Shown: positions 57,900-64,000 of the stretch, in pieces
Layout of the letters: each line of letters opens with the position of its first letter
Numbering within the stretch: position 1 is the first letter of the stretch
NCBI GenBank assembly: GCA_035235625.1
Contig: CP141150.1
Span: forward strand, 14,698,330-14,762,329
Source of the DNA: Saururus chinensis
Lineage: Eukaryota; Streptophyta; Magnoliopsida; Piperales; Saururaceae
Direction of reading: 5' to 3'
Length of the DNA: 64,000 bases
Program-made: the position numbers and the translations under genes
Notes under the pieces: model-generated
Told to the model about the DNA's origin: nothing
Database searches by the model: none
Seen by the model: the letters and a program-made list of their open reading frames with translations, nothing else

Positions 57900-60800
57900 A
57901 TTTTGGGTCACCCTGTAGGGAGCTGGCTATGCATCGTAAGGCCCCAACCGCTACCAGTAGAGAAGGAGATAGGAAGGATACAAATTGTCTTGCTTCATTG
58001 TCTTGCCTGTGTGTTTTAACTTAATAATAAGTCATTTTTTCAGCATTTAGGGTTGGTCAATATATTTTAAATTTAAAATTGTAAATAACGTCTCGAAAAA
58101 TGTCACTAATGTTTTCAAAATGGTTATTTGTATCAATGAATATGTTAACTAGTATTTGCTTAATTAATACTTATCCATTAGCCATAGTATATTTCGATTC
58201 ATTTCTATAGTTGGAATGAAAAATTCATGTTCTAAATAAAGAAGCTAACTTTAATATTATCTTTGATGTTGCATTAAAAGTTTGTTTCTTATATTTCATT
58301 ATATGGTATAAAACTTACTTTAAAAAAAGATAAATCAGAAGAAGTTACATGATGTGATAAACGTAGAGTTAATTTTGGTTAGTTATATAAAGCTTACTAT
58401 TTCATATGACATGATTGCCCAATGCAAAAAAATGCATTATGGGTCTTTGAAACAATTCGAATCATTTCGATAATAATAAGTTTGATCTATTTTACCGAGA
58501 AGGTCTACTATTCGAGTCTGCATAGCCCTATAAATATTCTATTTTTCTATTCTTGGATAGTTTTCATTTCCTCATTAGTGCTTGCGGCTGGCCTATATGC
58601 TTATAGAGATCCCTCTAAGTATAAAAATGAAAATAAAAGAGTCATTCTTCTCCATTCATCTTTGTGGGTGAATGGAATATGACTTTTTTGACTTCCCCTT
58701 TTCATGTACGTAACATGACCAAAGATTGGGTAATCCACCTTTGAATTGTTATACCCAATCCAATTTATGTTATGAATTCAAAATCATAACACGAAACTAG
58801 CTAAAAACTCAAAAGTCTAACCCAACCCAACCAAATCTAATTGAATCGAATAGTAACAAAAGCATTCGATTATCTATGAAAATAAAAATACTTGTTCTTT
58901 TTATATATGTTCATATAATTTGTATGTCTATACTCATCAGTTTAAGAGAGTTCGCGAGGTCCATCTTGTAGATATCATGTTAAGAAGTCCAACCGTAGAT
59001 GAGATTTTTTTCTATCTTTAGATAAATTCAAGTCAAATCCACATCCACACGTCATGCCCTTTAGCTACCTCAATGATGCAACACGTGAAAAGAAGACAAT
59101 AATATTGATGATCGATCATGTGTCACTTGTGAAAAGCCTCAACAACCTACTTAGGAGTGGGTCGCATTATGGAAGGTAATGTTAAGCTAATTGTTGAACT
59201 AGAGGCTCATGGTTTTCAAGTTGACCATTTGAGGAATTGTTTGGAAGAAATCAAGAAGTACTCCATCTTTCCTAATGAAAGCAGCTATGAATAAGCCTTG
59301 ATCAAAGTGATAATTGTTGAGATCCACAAGAAAATGCACACTATACTCATGAAATGAATAATATAGACACAAAATTATTGAGGTTGAATCAACTTAGAGA
59401 ACACTCAAAGGTGAAAATGCACAATGCGCTGCTCAAGAAAGTCACTTGCGTGAGATGTTGACCTTTTTTTGGGGTGCAATTTCTCCCAAATGATCTTTTC
59501 GATGAAATAAGACAGTAGTCTAATAGTGTAATCATTGCATATATAATTTCTATATTTTAGTCAATTTTTTAAATTTTGTTGTAGTCATGTAGTGGTTGTA
59601 ATGCTATTGTTATAAATAAATTTCTTACAACTCTTTTATATTCCAATCATTTTTTTCCAATTTCATGTAGCCATCTAATGGTCTTAATGCTATCATTATA
59701 AATAAGTTAATTTCGGTGCTTAGAACGTTGTTTTGTTAGTAATTTTCATTGTCATTATGCTAACTACAATGGAAGTTTATCAATACTCAAGGCATTTATT
59801 CAAGACGTCATTTAATAATATAAAAAAACATATTCAAAAGTTAAGATAAACCACAAATAAAATATACGAAATGAAAACATTCGTTTAAAAACATTGTGAA
59901 CATACGCTTATACGTGCTCTCAAATAAGATTAGAACACTCAAATCTTCTTCTTCTTCTTCTTCTTCTTCTTCTTCTTCTTCTTCTTCTTCTTTTGAATTT
60001 ATTTTCATTTTTTAGGCCAAACGCGTCCCTTGCCTTTCCATCTTTGCCTATATAATCCACAAAAAACAAATAAAAGGGAAGAAGGAACACGATGGGTGTT
60101 AGGTAAGTATTTTTAAAACTAATTATTTAAAATTTGTTTACAAATTAGACATTCGTATTTGGTAAATTAATTTGTTTGCAAATTTTAAAATAAATTACCA
60201 TTGTTTTATTTTATCTATTTCTCTTTTTTACATGATTTATTTTTAATGTAACCCTATTGTTTTTACAAGTTAATTAACATTGAAGTTTTCATGTGCTTTT
60301 GCACATGCTCTTCCTGGTCTAAAAAAAACAATTGGGGTTGGCCGTTATGTATTTAATACTGCTGCATTTAAGAATCACAATTTTATGCCACTAAAATCTT
60401 GTATTTTAGGACTCAGACATTAAGAGGAAGAGGTCAAGGGTGGTAGAGGTTGGGGTGGAAGACAACGGTTACTCTTCTGGCAGCGGTCTGATAGCCTCTA
60501 GTGGTGAACCAACAGGCCAACAAATTTCGACTGGGGAGGATGGGTGTCCAACAGATTTCGACCGGGGAGGAAGGAAGGCTGATGGCGATCTGGCAGAACT
60601 CCAATGGACTGGCAAGGAGGACAACAACCAACTGACAGACTTCGGTGTCACTTCCATGAATTCCAGTGAGGGGGGAGAGGAGGCCGACAGCAGTCCAACA
60701 AGCGTGGCACTCCAGCAATAGTCCAACTGATTCCAGCGAGGGAGTATGGGAAGCCGGTGACAGTCGGAGAACCTATGGTGGATTCAAGTGTGTAGGAGAC

Positions 60801-61250
60801 TCCGGCAACTACTGGACTGGTGTATTCCGGTGATGGTCCATTGCACTCCAAAGGTAGGCTGACAGTAGTCCAGTAGCAGGCCAACAATAGTCTATTATGC
60901 TCCAGCAGCAAGCCAACAAAAGAAAGGGAGATGGCAAGGGAAGAGGCCACTGGGAGAGGAGGATAGAGATGAGAAGTAGACGGTGAGTGAGAGATGAGCA
61001 GAGAGAGGAGATGAGAGGAGCTTGTGCATTTCCAATTCTAAGGGAAGAGGTTATAATTGAAAATGCATCGGCTGTGCCTTTTTCAATTGTAAAATTGCAT
61101 GTCGAACGTTGGGGTTTTAAAACCCATGATACATTGACTGACGCAGTACTTTAAAACAGGTTTACAAAACCCATAACCACTAAGGCTAAAATATGAAATA
61201 GGCACTCCAAATCCCAAATAACTAACACCGCTTTCTGCTTTCTGAAATAT
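57900..61250. other. Mostly empty intergenic DNA
   Basis: AT-rich with a few islands. 58422-58682 is an 86-aa hydrophobic open frame (LAAGLYAYRDPSKYKNENK) of unknown origin, perhaps organelle-derived. 59040-59470 has no recognisable motif. 60434-60960 is a GC-rich island with open frames on both strands (Gly/Ser/Asp-rich on plus) but no known domain. No RNA gene was seen. Confidence 0.4.
59945..59992. repeat. CTT trinucleotide microsatellite
   Basis: About 16 uninterrupted CTT repeats. Confidence 0.95.
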
Positions 61251-61301
61251 ATGGATTGTAATTCAGAGTATCCAACGTCCAAACCTAAGCAAAGATGTAC
61301 T

Positions 61302-64000
61302 TCACTGTGTCTGGCCATCCAAGGTTGCCAGCGCTTCCCTCAGTAGCCGCTGCGCCTCCTCTCTTCTTCTAAAACGCCAATAAACAACAAAGCAAACTAT
61401 AATATTTAGCATACAAATATAGACAGTTGGAACAAAGAAACATATGTATAATAGTGCAGAATCACAAACTCATGTTACACAATCCACGGCTACAATTTTA
61501 TCATATCTATCATCTATAACGCTAGAAGGGTTTATTAACAAAAATCAAATTTAACAATAAAGTGAAACCTTCAACTATTGAAGTGACTGTAAGGGAAATA
61601 CAGGAAGACCTCCCATAATACCTTTTCCAATGATAAACTGACCTGTCAAAACTCTAAAAGCACATCGATTTCACATATCAATGACTAAATGGGTGTTTAG
61701 TTGCAGCAATCTTTTCTGGGATTAAATTTTATGTAAATAATGAAAATTTTCAACTGAGTTGTTCTGTAGAATTGGAATAAGGAGATGAAGAGTTCAACTA
61801 AAGAAGAGAGAGTACCATAGGCAAAAGCAAAGAAGAGGAAGGAAGGGCAGATGAGGGAAAGAGAATCGGGACCAGAAAGGGGGACATATATGGGGTTTTG
61901 AATGTTTCAAAATTACAACTCAAGCTTTTCTAGATATTTGCAGATGTACACAGCAAAGCCACGTTACAAACTACCCAAGCAAGTCACGAGTCATCTTGAT
62001 AAAGCTTTAATAAAGATCAACATTGAAAATCAGAAGAAGAAAAAATGATGTCTTCAAAAAGAAAATAAGATAAATGAACAGAGAGTCATATGTAAATATC
62101 TTCCAATCCCAACTCTTAACGTCTACTAAAAAGTTCCAATTTCTTTTTGGAAATTTTACTTTAAGAATTAAATGCTATCTCAATTCTCGTATTAACCAAA
62201 AGGAATTAATCTCACACCTCTCTTCCATTTACATAGACCAATAAAACCCAAAACAATGCCACTCAGGAAACAAGAAAAAAAATAACAAGTTCAAAAGATG
62301 GGCCCCTCTAAAAACTCATGCGGTACAATTTAAATGGTAAAGATGATGCAAAATCAATGCTTCTCAGGGTACAAAGAAGAAGAAACACAAGTTCATAAGA
62401 TGGGACTTCTTTAAACTCTTACAGTTGAAAATTAAATTGGAAAGCAGATTTACCATCAATGCCTCTCCGGATACGAGAAAGAATGAGCAAATTTAAAAGA
62501 TGACCTCCTCTTAGAACTCTTTCAGTTGAATAAGTTGCTACACTTAATGTCAAGATTACTTATGGCTTTTCAAATAAACTCAAATTTTGGTGATGTAATA
62601 ACAATAAACAATTAAACAAGTGTTATTCTTGTTATTCTTTTAACTTTATAATCATGTAAAATAGTAAAATTCATACTATTGCACTTTTACCTTTTTATAT
62701 CCTCCACTGCTTGTTTACGTCGTTGTATCTGAAGTTCTAATATATGGATCAGTGTTGACCTAGCCTAAACAAACGGATTCAAGAATCAAGATTCAAGAAC
62801 CAATTTTTTGAAATTGTCCAGAAAAATAAAGTTTACTCAAAATAATATGAGAAAAAAATACCTGATGTGGCCGCAAAGAATTTAAGAGATGGTGTAAATT
62901 CCTAAATATAAGGGAAATGTCCTCTACCCTCCTGGCATATTGAGATGGTCTTTCAACAAGAACATCAGCAAGTTCCAATATATGTAGCTGCAATTCTCTG
63001 TTCAACGACTGAAGCTCCTTTTTGTAATCTGGACATACCCATATAAATTTCATTCTTAACATAAATTAGGTGGAACATAAAGCTTTAGAAGGAATTGTAC
63101 CTTATACAATTCACTTACAACAACAAATTTAGGTAATACCATCTTTTGATCTCAGATAATCTGATTTTTAAATCAGTGTTTATAATACCATGGTAGACAT
63201 TGGTTAGAATGCCCACTCTGTTGGCCAGCCACTCTAGGATTTTATCCCAACTTACCTAGTACGTATGATGGGTAGGCCTTGTACATGCCCAAGGGGATTG
63301 GCAACGGGATACGCTGCACTAACAGGCCAATTGCCCTGCCCCTTCGAGCCAGATCCTATGGACTAGGAGAACCCTCCTTGTAAAAATAAAATAAAATACC
63401 ACGGTAGTAGTTAAGAGTAATTGATCAATGGCAGTTGATCCCATTTATAGCAAAACAAAGACAATTATAACGGCTGAACTGAAAAAGCTTATCAACATTC
63501 TGATAACAACAATGGATAGTTGCATTTCTCTGATCATCGACTGAAGCTCCTTCTTGTAATCTGGACATTGCCCAATAAAGACGCTATAGGAGGCAGTGAT
63601 GCCCAATACAATTACCTTACAACATCAAGTTTTGGTAATACCATCTTTGAAGTCAGATAAAACGATTTTAGACATTAGAGTTCATAATATCAAGGTAATG
63701 GGAAGTGGTTTTAACAGCTGAACATAAGGAGCTTATCTACATTTTGATAACAACAATGGATGACGCAATAAAGGAGTTGAAAGATGAGACATTCATCTAA
63801 GACATTGTAAATCCAACAAAATTCCATGCGCAGTTCCTCATTCTAATGTTACATGATTCCAACATCACAAACTATTGAAATCTACAAAGAAAACTGAAGA
63901 TCATATCTAAAATTTACTGATATAATTTAAAAAATGAGAAAACAAAGTCAATCACCAGAATACTTACCAATACTGGGGCCTTTGGGGTAGAGCTGACGAA
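61302..64000 (-). CDS. MED7: Mediator of RNA polymerase II subunit 7, 3' part
   Basis: Four exons read on the minus strand: 64000-63968 (partial, its start lies outside the window), 63028-62862, 62764-62691 and 61368-61302. All internal ends are GT/AG and the phases fit. The protein runs RQLYPKGPSID, then YKKELQSLNRELQLHILELA, ERPSQYARRVEDISLIFRN, HHLLNSLRPHQ, ARSTLIHILELQIQRRKQ, and ends EEAQRLLREALATLDGQTQ with TGA at 61304-61302. This matches plant MED7, a middle-module subunit of the nuclear Mediator complex that links transcription factors to RNA polymerase II. About 113 of the roughly 170 residues usual for the family are in the window. No damage is seen. The intron 63029-63967 contains a partial copy of the next exon's edge. 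Confidence 0.93.
63530..63755 (-). repeat. Local duplicate of a MED7 exon start and its upstream intron
   Basis: CGACTGAAGCTCCTTCTTG, then GTAATCTGGACAT (63537-63568), matches the exon edge at about 63007-63035 with one change in the exon part. The similarity continues through the intron side (AATACCATCTTTGAAGTCAG versus AATACCATCTTTTGATCTCAG). Only the first few codons of the exon are copied, with its AG acceptor. Confidence 0.75.

Overview
This is plant nuclear DNA, almost certainly from an angiosperm. It has spliced plant genes with GT/AG introns: a plant NC/LRAT-domain protein, a type I MADS-box gene and Mediator subunit 7. These sit in an AT-rich, transposon-dense background typical of a medium or large plant genome. 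The species cannot be named from the sequence. Only three genes look intact: the LRAT/NC-domain gene (2064-8777, +, one intron of nearly 6 kb), the intronless MADS gene (43795-44661, +) and the 3' part of MED7 (61302-64000, -, running off the right edge).

Layout. 1-2063: an old LTR-like stretch, then the GC-rich 5' region of the LRAT gene. 2064-8777: the LRAT gene. Its intron holds a Tourist-like MITE (3026-3712) and an RTE-type LINE fragment, and the LINE is split by an LTR retroelement (4490-7293, perfect 5-bp target duplication) that carries an intron-free piece of the host PFP beta-subunit gene. 9690-11605: a hAT scrap and a dispersed repeat. 11606-20386: LTR-derived DNA, including a 3.3-kb solo LTR with perfect target duplication that contains a second, oppositely oriented 3.1-kb solo LTR. 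20930-25895: a decayed Ty1/copia element. 26545-33469: a decayed Mutator-like element carrying its transposase and a plant mobile domain (PMD) gene between palindrome-studded terminal inverted repeats. 33500-38880: microsatellites, a fold-back element, a Ty3/gypsy remnant and a second, inverted copy of the dispersed repeat.

40009-45930: small DNA elements around the MADS gene. They are two inverted copies of a 1.2-kb hAT-like element, and a 0.9-kb hAT-like element with perfect 8-bp duplication that contains five tandem hairpins and sits inside an older MITE. 48270-51375: fold-back elements. 51470-56636: a decayed hAT transposase whose 3' end is amplified into six tandem units of about 510 bp. 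56880-57860: a chimeric pseudogene joining a galacturonosyltransferase-like fragment to an O-methyltransferase fragment. 57900-61250: sparse DNA. 61302-64000: MED7, with a partial duplication of an exon edge.

There is no operon-like cooperation between genes. The window's main story is transposon nesting, capture of host gene sequence (PFP-beta, PMD, GATL/OMT) and the growth of new repeats from transposon parts. All calls come from reading motifs and repeats by eye; no database search was run.
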